Source: Pseudomonadota bacterium (GTDB lineage Bacteria; Bdellovibrionota_C; UBA2361; OMII01). Taken from it: 6,605 nt of DNA. Shown piece by piece: positions 1 through 5,878 of this stretch; the stretch's first letter is position 1, and each line of letters opens with the position of its first letter. The notes beneath the pieces were generated by a model that was given only the letters and a program-made list of their open reading frames with translations, searched no databases and had not been told where the DNA came from. The translations under genes were made by a program, and so were the position numbers. The DNA is taken from NCBI GenBank assembly GCA_027486155.1, contig JAIXPR010000203.1, positions 1 to 6,605 of the forward strand, read 5' to 3'.

Positions 1-1
1 G

Positions 2-55
2 GTGATTTATTTGCCGTTGTTCTTCGCGTTGATACTTGGGGATCGGTCGTTTTAA
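2..55 (+). CDS. Possible C-terminal end of a membrane protein (partial)
   Basis: A reading frame enters from the left edge and stops at TAA 53-55. Its 17 visible residues read VIYLPLFFALILGDRSF, a hydrophobic run with a short polar tail, as at the end of a last membrane segment. The gene would converge on gpsA, which fits the palindromic repeats just after it, since such repeats usually lie in 3' untranslated spacers. The stretch is too short to identify. Two other frames are also open here: plus frame 1 to a TGA at 97-99, and a minus-strand frame starting at ATG 71. The choice rests only on hydrophobicity and context. Confidence 0.3.
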   Translation: MIYLPLFFALILGDRSF

Positions 56-81
56 TTAAGCAATTTGACATTCGCCGATCC
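40..81. repeat. Inverted repeat with AT-rich loop
   Basis: GGATCGG at 40-46 is the exact reverse complement of CCGATCC at 75-81. Two more pairs (CG 48-49 with CG 73-74) extend the stem past a one-base bulge. The 23-base loop is AT-rich and contains TTAATTAA. It abuts the REP-like copy at 80-107. It may be a terminator-like structure at the end of the left-hand gene, but it has no clear T-run. Confidence 0.35.
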
Positions 82-107
82 GGAGGGCCCGTCTCTTGAC
101 GGGCCGG
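80..107 (+). repeat. REP-like palindrome, copy 1
   Basis: The element reads CCGGAG, then stem GGCCCGTC (86-93), loop TCTT (94-97), stem GACGGGCC (98-105), then GG. The 8-bp stem is perfect. A GGAG tetranucleotide lies at its 5' foot, the head reported for some REP elements mobilised by RAYT transposases (known from the family, not proven here). The same 28-base element recurs in opposite orientation at 172-199 with 25 of 28 bases identical. No T-run follows, so a simple intrinsic terminator is less likely. Confidence 0.6.
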
Positions 108-171
108 AATTGCGGCCGTGGTTTCGGGTCGCCTCATCCATCGCAGTCCAATCTGATAATTTCGAACATAC

Positions 172-199
172 CCGGCCTGTCAGGAGACAGGCCCTCCGG
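172..199 (-). repeat. REP-like palindrome, copy 2 (inverted)
   Basis: Read on the minus strand it is CCGGAG, stem GGCCTGTC, loop TCCT, stem GACAGGCC, then GG. It differs from copy 1 at three positions: one in the loop and two that pair with each other, so a C-G pair has become T-A and the stem is preserved. It starts 14 bases after the gpsA stop and faces copy 1 across 64 bases. The arrangement resembles a BIME, a pair of oppositely oriented REP sequences. Confidence 0.6.
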
Positions 200-213
200 G
201 GGCGTACGGACGT

Positions 214-1209
214 CTAAAACTCACTCTTCAACGGCCGCGTCATCAACGCATGCGCCATCTCGGTCGCGCGGATCTCGCCCTTCATGAGGCGAACGACGTG
301 CTCAGTAAGGGGCGCTGCGACCCCGTGTTGCTTAGCGAGAGCGAGTACGAGCGGAGCGCTCGAGACCCCTTCAGCGGTTGCTCCGAGTGAGGCGATAACG
401 TCAGCAAGCTGCTCACCCTTGCCGAGCCGGAGACCAACAGTTCGGTTTCGACTCTGGTCCTCAGTGGCGGTCATGATGAGATCTCCTAAGCCAGAGAGTC
501 CGGTAAGGGTCTTCTCTTCGGCGCCGAGCGCTACCGCGAGGGCGCTCATCTCATAGAGCCCACGAGAGATTACAGCGGCCCGCGCTGAGGGGCCGTATCC
601 AAGCGAATCTGAGACACCCGCGACGATGGCGATGATGTTCTTCAAGATTCCACCAAGCTCAACGCCGAGCGGGTCGTGCGAGGTGTACACTCGGAGTGAT
701 GGTGAGGAGAGGGTATTCGCGACGAGCGAGGCGAGCGCGTTCGATTTTGAACCCGCGACGACCGAGATGGGACGGCCCGCTATCAGGTCGGAGGCGAAGC
801 TGGGGCCAGAGATGACTGCGAGCGCTTCATCGCTATATCCGTGCTTTTGTTGGGCGAAGGAGAGAGGGGTGAGGCTCGTGTCCTTTTCAAGACCCTTAGT
901 CGCGCTGACGATCGCTTTCGCCTTGAGGTGAGGAAGAACCTCGCCCCACGCGCGGGCCGGGAGCGCGATGATGGTGAGGTCGGCGTCGGCTAAGTCCGCG
1001 AGGTTCGATGTTGCTTTAAAACTTTCAGGGACGTGAACCTTGTGACCCGCTACCGTGAGTTGTCGCGAGGTGGTGATATCCTGGACAAGCGATGAGTCGC
1101 GATTCCAACCAATCACAGGACATCCGAGTCGCGCGCAATGAAGCGCAAGCGCGGAACCCCAGGCTCCGAGACCTACAACGGCGATCTTTGTAGAAGGATG
1201 TTTACTCAT
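214..1209 (-). CDS. gpsA: Glycerol-3-phosphate dehydrogenase [NAD(P)+]
   Basis: GpsA reversibly reduces dihydroxyacetone phosphate to sn-glycerol 3-phosphate in the cytoplasm, supplying the phospholipid backbone. The 331-residue length is normal for the family. The N-terminal dinucleotide-binding loop is GLGAWGSALA (13-22), the usual GxGxWGxA form. ATKGLE (103-108), SGPSFA (134-139), the catalytic-domain lysine in GGILKN (K190) and GLSGLGDL near 237-244 followed by QSRNR are all present. The frame stays open upstream to an ATG at 1323, but that extension translates the gyrA terminator, so I chose ATG 1209, where the protein matches normal GpsA N-termini. An ATG at 1236 is the other possibility. 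Neither has a clear Shine-Dalgarno. The terminator upstream implies gpsA has its own promoter in about 1210-1300; none is convincing. The stop is TAG, and a REP-like repeat follows. Confidence 0.95.
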   Translation of the reverse strand: MSKHPSTKIAVVGLGAWGSALALHCARLGCPVIGWNRDSSLVQDITTSRQLTVAGHKVHVPESFKATSNLADLADADLTIIALPARAWGEVLPHLKAKAIVSATKGLEKDTSLTPLSFAQQKHGYSDEALAVISGPSFASDLIAGRPISVVAGSKSNALASLVANTLSSPSLRVYTSHDPLGVELGGILKNIIAIVAGVSDSLGYGPSARAAVISRGLYEMSALAVALGAEEKTLTGLSGLGDLIMTATEDQSRNRTVGLRLGKGEQLADVIASLGATAEGVSSAPLVLALAKQHGVAAPLTEHVVRLMKGEIRATEMAHALMTRPLKSEF

Positions 1210-1300
1210 ACGAAACGCTTCGAGCCTATACGACATCGCCGGTTCGTAAAAGCTCCGGCGACATAGACTGTCGCTTTTTTCGGGTGTTTTTAGGTGGATG

Positions 1301-1356
1301 AAATAAAAAAGCCCCTCCGCCAAGTGCCCTTTCGAGGGTTTGGCGGAGGGGCTTTT
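1301..1356 (-). terminator. Intrinsic terminator of gyrA
   Basis: A perfect 17-bp stem pairs 1307-1323 with 1340-1356, with GC core GCCCCTCCGCC. The 16-base loop holds a second small hairpin, CCCT/AGGG around a four-base loop (CGAA on the minus strand, TTCG on the plus). On the minus strand the stem ends in TTTTTTATTT, starting 11 bases after the gyrA stop codon. The plus strand has a shorter T-run (TTTTCAG), so weak two-way function is possible. It separates gyrA from gpsA. Confidence 0.9.
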
Positions 1357-1367
1357 CAGTGAGGGAT

Positions 1368-3887
1368 TTAGTTGACCGAACCTTCAGTTGGAGGTGTCTC
1401 CTCAGTCGGAGTCTCCTCTGAGCCATTCGTCTCAGCGCTCGCTTGAGCGACCGCTACGACCTTCTCCTCGGTGTCGAGGTCGATCATCTTCACGCCGCGT
1501 GTGTTTCGTCCGATGACTGAAACGTCCTTGGCGCTTGTGCGGATGATCTTACCACCTGAGGTGATGAGCATAATGCCGGTAGTGCTATTTACCGCCATCG
1601 CCTCAACGACCGGACCGTTACGACCCTCGGTTTGAATGTCGATAAGTCCCTTACCACCGCGGTTCTGTGAACGGTATTCAGAGACAACGGTTCGCTTACC
1701 GAAACCGTTTTCGCAGACGGTGAGAAGGGTCATCTCCTCTTGTCCCTCGACTACCGGCGCGTTGCCACCTTGAATAACGGTCATGCTCACAACGGAGTCG
1801 TCACCTTCGAAGCGAATTCCCGTTACGCCGCGAGCTGAGCGTCCCATTGGGCGAACTTGGTCTTCGTTGAATCGGATGGACATACCGTCACGTGTCGCGA
1901 GGATGATGTCGTCCTTCGCGCTCGTGATCGCCGCGCCGATGAGGGTGTCTCCCTCTTCAAGGGTGCAGGCCACGATGCCGCTACGACGAGAGCGAGAGAA
2001 CTCCTCAAGCGCTGTCTTCTTGATGATTCCCTGCTTGGTAGCGAGCGCGATGAAGCTGTTCTCGCCCCACTCGCGGATCGGCAAGATGGTGCAGAGCTTC
2101 TCGTCCTCTTTGAACTCAAGGAGGTTAACGAGCGCGCGTCCCTTTGAGGTACGGCCTGACTCTGGGATGCTGTAGACCTTAAGCCAGTACATACGGCCCA
2201 AGCTCGTGAACACGAGAAGGTCGGAGAGTGTCGAGGTAACGAAGAGATGTTTAACGAAGTCATCATCGTCTGAAGACGCTCCGATAATCCCCTTACCGCC
2301 ACGTCGCTGCTCACGGTACTCCGATACGGAGGTGCGCTTAACGTACCCTTTGTGGGTAACGCTTACGACCATCTGCTCGTCCTCGATGAGGTCGTGCATG
2401 TCGATCTCGCCACCGTCATCAACGATCTCGGTGCGACGAGCGTCACCGTACTTCTCCTTAACAGCGAGAAGCTCAGCCCCGATGATCGAGTCGATACGCT
2501 TCGCGTCGCCGAGGATATCCAAGAGCTCTTGGATTAACTTAGCGAGTTCGTCGTACTCTTGCTCAATCGCCAACCGCTCCATGCCCGTAAGCTTTTGGAG
2601 CCGGAGGTCGAGGATAGCTTGCGCTTGGATCGTTGAGAGGGTGTAGCGCGAGATAAGTTCATCGCGCGCGTCCTTCGGAGTGCTGGCGCCACGGATGAGC
2701 TTAATAACGTCATCAAGGTTAAGCAGCGCGATGCGGAAACCCTCTAAGAGGTGCATACGCTCTTTAGCTTTCTTGAGGTCGTACTCAGTGCGCCGAGTCA
2801 CAACATCTCGACGGTGGTTGAGGAAGTGGGTCAAGAGGTCGTGGAGCGAACAGATGACCGGCTTTCCATCAACGATAGCGAGGTTCACGATACCGAAGCT
2901 CGATTGCATCGGGGTGAGCTTGTAGAGCTGATTGAGCACAACCTCTGGGGTCGCGTCACGCTTAAGCTCAACAACGATGCGCATACCTTGGCGATCGCTC
3001 TCGTCACGAAGTTTCGAGATGCCCTCGATCTGCTTTTCGTTAACAAGCTCAGCGATCTTCTCAAGGAGTCGTGACTTGTTGAGTTGGTACGGAATCTCAG
3101 TGATAACGATGATGTCCGCTTCGCGGCTCTTTGTTTTGAGCTTCTCAAAAGATGCCTTGGCGCGAACCTGAATAATTCCACGACCGTTTGAGTAGGCGCT
3201 GATGATAGCTCCCCGCCCATAGATCGTTCCACCCGTTGGGAAGTCTGGACCTGGGATAAGTTGAAGAAGCTCTTGTAGCGATACGTTCGGGTTGTTGAGT
3301 ACCGCAAGCGCGCCATCGATAACCTCTGTGAGGTTGTGTGGCGGAATGTGAGTCGCCATACCTACCGCGATGCCGTTCGCTCCGTTGACAAGTAGGTTTG
3401 GGATTACGGATGGAAGAACTTGAGGCTCTTGGGTTGAGTCATCGAAGTTTGGCGAGAAATCAACCGTCTCCTTCTCGATGTCCTCGAGGAGTCGCTCAGC
3501 GAGCGAGGTCATACGACACTCGGTGTATCGGTATGCCGCTGGTGGATCGCCGTCGACCGAACCGAAGTTCCCCTGACCATCGATCAAAGGGTAGCGAAGG
3601 TTCCAAGGCTGAGCCAAACGAACGAGCGCCTCATACACCGGCATGTCGCCGTGTGGGTGATACCGCTTGAGTACCTCGCCCACGACTCCCGCGCACTTAG
3701 AGTGCTTACGGTTCGAGACGAGACCCTCGTTGAGCATCGCGTAGAGAACGCGGCGCTGTACCGGTTTAAGGCCGTCTCGGACGTCCGGGAGGGCACGACC
3801 GACGATAACGGACATGGCGTAGTCGAGGTACGACTGACGCATCTCTGATTCAATGGCGATTGGACTTACAGATGGTTGATTTTCCAT
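1368..3887 (-). CDS. gyrA: DNA gyrase subunit A
   Basis: GyrA is the breakage-reunion subunit of the A2B2 gyrase that introduces negative supercoils using ATP hydrolysed by GyrB. At 839 residues it has normal length. The winged-helix region has RALPDVRDGLKPVQRRVLY (31-49). The active-site AYRYTE has R120 and the DNA-linking tyrosine Y121. A canonical GyrA box QRRGGKG (527-533) marks the DNA-wrapping C-terminal domain and argues against ParC. A degenerate box QNRGGKG (741-747) lies in a later blade, also preceded by SEYR. An acidic tail of about 27 residues ends the protein. The quinolone-determining region is unusual: M82, P83 and E86 stand where E. coli has S83, A84 and D87. ATG 3887 gives the normal family start; only a weak AGAG precedes it. 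The terminator at 1301-1356 ends the transcript. Confidence 0.98.
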   Translation of the reverse strand: MENQPSVSPIAIESEMRQSYLDYAMSVIVGRALPDVRDGLKPVQRRVLYAMLNEGLVSNRKHSKCAGVVGEVLKRYHPHGDMPVYEALVRLAQPWNLRYPLIDGQGNFGSVDGDPPAAYRYTECRMTSLAERLLEDIEKETVDFSPNFDDSTQEPQVLPSVIPNLLVNGANGIAVGMATHIPPHNLTEVIDGALAVLNNPNVSLQELLQLIPGPDFPTGGTIYGRGAIISAYSNGRGIIQVRAKASFEKLKTKSREADIIVITEIPYQLNKSRLLEKIAELVNEKQIEGISKLRDESDRQGMRIVVELKRDATPEVVLNQLYKLTPMQSSFGIVNLAIVDGKPVICSLHDLLTHFLNHRRDVVTRRTEYDLKKAKERMHLLEGFRIALLNLDDVIKLIRGASTPKDARDELISRYTLSTIQAQAILDLRLQKLTGMERLAIEQEYDELAKLIQELLDILGDAKRIDSIIGAELLAVKEKYGDARRTEIVDDGGEIDMHDLIEDEQMVVSVTHKGYVKRTSVSEYREQRRGGKGIIGASSDDDDFVKHLFVTSTLSDLLVFTSLGRMYWLKVYSIPESGRTSKGRALVNLLEFKEDEKLCTILPIREWGENSFIALATKQGIIKKTALEEFSRSRRSGIVACTLEEGDTLIGAAITSAKDDIILATRDGMSIRFNEDQVRPMGRSARGVTGIRFEGDDSVVSMTVIQGGNAPVVEGQEEMTLLTVCENGFGKRTVVSEYRSQNRGGKGLIDIQTEGRNGPVVEAMAVNSTTGIMLITSGGKIIRTSAKDVSVIGRNTRGVKMIDLDTEEKVVAVAQASAETNGSEETPTEETPPTEGSVN

Positions 3888-4003
3888 TCGCGTACTCTAG
3901 GACGAGGGGGTGGTTTGTTCAAGGTAAAAAACGGCGCTAAGCCCTGAAAAAAGCACGGATTTGGGGTGTTTTGAGGGGGATAAAAAGGGTAGATCCTGAG
4001 CCT

Positions 4004-4036
4004 GCTTTGACCTCGTCATTTTGGAGGTCTCAAAGC
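4004..4036. repeat. Dyad between gyrA and mtnN
   Basis: GCTTTGACCTC (4004-4014) pairs with GAGGTC..AAAGC (4024-4036). There are 11 base pairs, broken only by a two-base TC bulge at 4030-4031, around a nine-base loop. It lies about 120 bases upstream of gyrA and 165 upstream of mtnN. It could be an operator for the divergent promoters or a leader hairpin. No T-run on either strand supports a terminator. Confidence 0.45.
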
Positions 4037-4080
4037 ACCCGATTCGAGCCGATGGGAACAGGAGGCGAGCTCCAATATTC

Positions 4081-4121
4081 GGGCCCTCCACGGCGGAACG
4101 CTCGGCCGCCCTCTAAGGCCC
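4081..4121. repeat. Nested inverted repeat upstream of mtnN
   Basis: The outer arms GGGCC (4081-4085) and GGCCC (4117-4121) enclose inner arms GGCGG (4092-4096) and CCGCC (4106-4110). The internal loop is a symmetric 6 by 6 bases. The structure would sit in the mtnN leader if transcription starts upstream. The arms are short and GC-rich, so chance is possible. Confidence 0.3.
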
Positions 4122-4190
4122 TCAATCTAGCCATGGCGCCTGGATCTTCAGAGCCTCGGAGCGTACGGTAGGTCTCGCACCAACCCTTAC

Positions 4191-4194
4191 AGGA
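4191..4194 (+). promoter_or_regulatory. Ribosome binding site of mtnN
   Basis: AGGA ends eight bases before ATG 4203. It is one of only two clear Shine-Dalgarno sequences in the window and supports this start. Confidence 0.65.
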
Positions 4195-4202
4195 ACGGAC
4201 GT

Positions 4203-4976
4203 ATGGCCCCAAAGGTAGCTAAGCTCGGCATCATGACGGCGATGGAGGAGGAATTCCGACTCATCGCGCAAACCTTTGGCTTCACAACCTCCCGGGAGAT
4301 CGGCCCTCGTACGTTCCTCTCCGCTACCCACAACGACCTTGAGCTTACCCTCGTAGCTGCCCGAGTTGGGAAGGTTGCTGCCGCGGTAACGGCGTCGTTG
4401 CTCATTCAAGAGTTCGATGTCGACGCGATCGTCGTCGTTGGTGTAGCTGGCGCGACGGACTCGACCGTTCGAATCGGTGATATCGTAGTCGCGGACCGAC
4501 TCGTGCAGCACGATATCGATCTGAAAGGGGTCTTAGGATACCAGCGTTTTGATATTCCACTCCTCGGTGTTCGAGAGATGCGAAGTTGTGACCGACTCTT
4601 CGGTGTCGCTACGGAGGCCGCGAAGCGAGCTGTATCGTCACCGTCGTACATCAACGGAGTTCAGAATTTTTCCAAACAATCCCCTCAAATCCACGCCGGC
4701 GTGATTGGGAGCGGTGATGTCTTCGTGTGTGATCCCGGTGAGCGTGACTCACTGAGCGCGGCGATCTCTGATCTGAAATGTGTTGAGATGGAGGGAGCCG
4801 CAGTCGCGCAGGTGTGCGTCGAGCACGGAGTGCCTTTCGTTGTGACGCGAATCATCTCAGATGAGGCATCGGGGCACGCAGCGAGTGACTTCGGAGCATT
4901 CATTCAGCAGGCCGCGTCGGTTGGATCGGAGAGGTTCGTTCGAGAGTTCGTGGACGTTCTTGCCGCGCGGAACTAA
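4203..4976 (+). CDS. mtnN: MTA/SAH nucleosidase (5'-methylthioadenosine/S-adenosylhomocysteine)
   Basis: The enzyme cleaves the N-glycosidic bond of methylthioadenosine and S-adenosylhomocysteine, releasing adenine plus methylthioribose or S-ribosylhomocysteine. This removes inhibitory by-products of methylation and polyamine synthesis. Its 257 residues are a little longer than the E. coli enzyme (232). The N-terminal GIMTAMEEE (9-17) carries the conserved catalytic-site glutamate E17. VGKVAAAVTA (55-64), GVAGATDSTVRIGDIVVAD (80-98) and HDID (103-106) follow the family. VEMEGAA (194-200) supplies the Met-Glu pair that contacts the ribose. The catalytic aspartate is D220 in ISDEASG. Extra residues lie around 110-165. 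It is followed 100 bases later by apt, which uses its product adenine. Other purine nucleoside phosphorylase-fold enzymes share this fold, but the AMEEE and VEME motifs favour MtnN. Confidence 0.93.
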   Translation: MAPKVAKLGIMTAMEEEFRLIAQTFGFTTSREIGPRTFLSATHNDLELTLVAARVGKVAAAVTASLLIQEFDVDAIVVVGVAGATDSTVRIGDIVVADRLVQHDIDLKGVLGYQRFDIPLLGVREMRSCDRLFGVATEAAKRAVSSPSYINGVQNFSKQSPQIHAGVIGSGDVFVCDPGERDSLSAAISDLKCVEMEGAAVAQVCVEHGVPFVVTRIISDEASGHAASDFGAFIQQAASVGSERFVREFVDVLAARN

Positions 4977-5000
4977 GAAATGGGGCCGCATTTTTGCGCA

Positions 5001-5040
5001 TTTTGAAGATGGCGTAATCACGATAGTATGAAAGCTATCG
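5001..5040 (+). promoter_or_regulatory. Possible apt promoter overlapped by a dyad
   Basis: TTTTGA (5001-5006) and TAGTAT (5024-5029) are spaced by 17 bases; the second matches the -10 consensus at four of six positions, the first only at three. A perfect six-base inverted repeat, CGATAG (5021-5026) and CTATCG (5035-5040), overlaps the putative -10 and start point, as an operator could. The promoter match is weak, and apt may simply be transcribed from mtnN. Confidence 0.3.
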
Positions 5041-5076
5041 CACATCACCGTCTGCACGGAGCTTCGCCATCTCGCC

Positions 5077-5595
5077 ATGAGTCACGATCTTAAATCCTTC
5101 ATCGCCGATATCCCTGACTTTCCGAAACCGGGGATAATGTTTCGTGACATCTCGCCCCTGCTTCAAGCTCCGACTGCGTTTCGTCATGTCATCAACTTGA
5201 TGGCGAAAGAGGTTTCCGATCTTAAAGTCGCTGGAATTGTCGCGGTGGAATCTCGAGGCTTTCTCTTTGCCGCGCCGGTGGCGCACGAAGCGGGAGTTCC
5301 CCTGATTCTCGCGAGAAAACCGGGAAAACTTCCCGGTGAACGAATTCGTGTCGACTACGGATTGGAGTATGGGACGGATAGTCTTGAATTAAAGAACGGA
5401 TTGCTTGATTCCGGTTCTCGCATCGTTGTGATCGACGATGTGCTCGCGACAGGCGGCACCGCGAGAGCGGCGGGTGATTTAGTTCAGAAAGTTGGTGCAT
5501 CCGTAGCGTCCTATATCTTCCTTGTTGAACTTCTCGGGCTTGGTGGGCGTGACAAGTTGAAAGATGGTGCGGTTTCTTCGTTGGTGCAGTACTAG
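5077..5595 (+). CDS. apt: Adenine phosphoribosyltransferase
   Basis: Apt condenses adenine with PRPP to give AMP and pyrophosphate in the cytoplasm, the one-step adenine salvage route. The 172-residue length is usual (E. coli 183). The start reads LKSFIADIPDFPKPGIMFRD, the family N-terminus, so ATG 5077 is well supported. No in-frame start lies just upstream. ESRGF (58-62), RKPGKLPGE (80-88) and the flexible-loop YGLEYGTDSLE (94-104) are typical. The PRPP-binding loop is VVIDDVLATGGTA (117-129), with the paired aspartates D120 and D121. The only purine-rich site, GGAG at 5058-5061, is 15 bases from the ATG, too far for good Shine-Dalgarno function. The gene lies 100 bases after mtnN on the same strand, which fits a shared job of recycling the adenine freed by the nucleosidase. 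A large inverted repeat begins 33 bases after its stop. Confidence 0.96.
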   Translation: MSHDLKSFIADIPDFPKPGIMFRDISPLLQAPTAFRHVINLMAKEVSDLKVAGIVAVESRGFLFAAPVAHEAGVPLILARKPGKLPGERIRVDYGLEYGTDSLELKNGLLDSGSRIVVIDDVLATGGTARAAGDLVQKVGASVASYIFLVELLGLGGRDKLKDGAVSSLVQY

Positions 5596-5627
5596 TCCCA
5601 CGCTTTCAAAGAGCGAGTAGTACGTGA

Positions 5628-5724
5628 ACGTGCTCGTGCACCTGCGCGTATTCACAAACGAAAATGCCTCGTGAGCTGGTCTGTCCGGGAACGATCGCGG
5701 TTACGTGCCGGTGCACGAGCACGT
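5628..5724. repeat. Long inverted repeat downstream of apt
   Basis: The arms 5628-5650 and 5702-5724 are 23 bases each, with 21 Watson-Crick pairs, one G-T wobble and one mismatch around a 51-base loop. The outer 15 pairs are perfect and include CGTGCTCGTGCACC at 5629-5642. ACGTGAA also occurs as a direct repeat at 5622-5628 and 5721-5727. On the plus strand the right arm runs into GAATTTTC, a poor T-run, so it could serve as an unusual apt terminator. A small decayed mobile element with terminal repeats is the other main reading. Confidence 0.6.
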
Positions 5725-5760
5725 GAATTTTCAAGGATGTTTCGGTAGTAAATAAAATGT

Positions 5761-5816
5761 CGGAGAGCCGCCTTCGCCCCTTTGGGGCTACGGCGCCTAA
5801 AGGAAGGGATTCTCCG
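5761..5816. repeat. Compound palindrome inside the tRNA-like remnant
   Basis: CGGAGA (5761-5766) and TCTCCG (5811-5816) close a larger structure. Inside it, 5767-5780 pairs with 5784-5797 around loop TTT at 11 of 14 positions, including an uninterrupted five-pair run next to the loop. GGAG (5762-5765) sits at the 5' foot, as in the REP-like copies near the left end, but the stem sequence is different. Confidence 0.45.
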
Positions 5817-5825
5817 TGTTGTTTG

Positions 5826-5845
5826 GTTCGGCCCTTTGGCCGAAC
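5826..5845. repeat. Perfect 8-bp hairpin
   Basis: GTTCGGCC (5826-5833) and GGCCGAAC (5838-5845) pair perfectly around loop CTTT. It lies 34 bases after the 3' end of the intact tRNA-Ser on the minus strand and could help end or process that transcript. It lacks a T-run, so it is not a standard terminator. It may be the former variable arm of the decayed tRNA copy. Confidence 0.5.
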
Positions 5846-5878
5846 AGGTTCGAATCTTAATTTCGGTGGAAGATGAAA

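Larger units (their letters stand above)
3888..4202. other. Divergent gyrA-mtnN spacer, no gene seen
   Basis: This 315-base spacer must hold the promoters for gyrA (leftward) and mtnN (rightward). I see no convincing protein or RNA gene; open frames in it lack ribosome sites and family resemblance. Two dyads are listed separately (4004-4036 and 4081-4121). For gyrA, a weak minus-strand pair TTTTCA, 17 bases, TTACCT lies about 40-70 bases upstream of the start, too poor to call. No good plus-strand promoter is evident. Confidence 0.6.
5755..5858 (-). pseudogene. Probable decayed tRNA-Ser copy interrupted by a palindrome
   Basis: Segments of this stretch match the intact tRNA-Ser (5879-5968) in the same order and strand. 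AAATG(T)CGGAGAG at 5755-5767 matches 5876-5888 at 12 of 13 bases, covering the acceptor 3' strand, with the CCA changed to ACA. AGGAAGGGATTC at 5801-5812 is identical to 5887-5898 (T-arm). A strong hairpin at 5826-5845 stands where the long variable arm belongs, and TTCGAATC at 5849-5856 matches the anticodon arm at 5931-5938. About 33 extra bases (5768-5800), mostly a palindrome, split the acceptor and T-arm parts. No 5' half is recognisable. The alignment was made by eye. Confidence 0.45.

Noticed and set aside
1..71. Minus-strand frame from ATG 71 running off the left edge
   Set aside because: Only 23 codons are visible, with no clear ribosome site and a polar, unremarkable sequence; I cannot choose it over the plus-strand frame, which looks more protein-like.
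1210..1323. N-terminal extension of gpsA by 38 residues
   Set aside because: The extension begins inside the gyrA terminator hairpin and has no GpsA homology; the family N-terminus starts near residue 39 of that frame.
1783..3853. Several open frames of 60-163 codons antisense or out of frame to gyrA
   Set aside because: They lie inside a clear gyrA, have repetitive low-complexity translations rich in Ser and Arg, and match no family that I know.
1368..3887. Topoisomerase IV subunit A (ParC) as the identity of the large gene
   Set aside because: A canonical GyrA box QRRGGKG and a full-length wrapping domain with acidic tail favour GyrA.
4080..4089. GGAGGGCCCG on the minus strand, identical to the start of REP-like copy 1
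   Set aside because: The matching second half of the hairpin is absent, so a ten-base match alone may be chance.
5028..5093. 21-codon upstream frame overlapping the apt start (leader peptide?)
   Set aside because: It has no ribosome site, its ATG lies in the putative -10 region, and it shows no run of regulatory codons.
5847..5856. GGTTCGAATC on the plus strand, resembling a tRNA T-loop
   Set aside because: The flanking T-stem pairs fail at two of five positions and no acceptor stem can be built; it is better explained as part of the minus-strand tRNA-like remnant.
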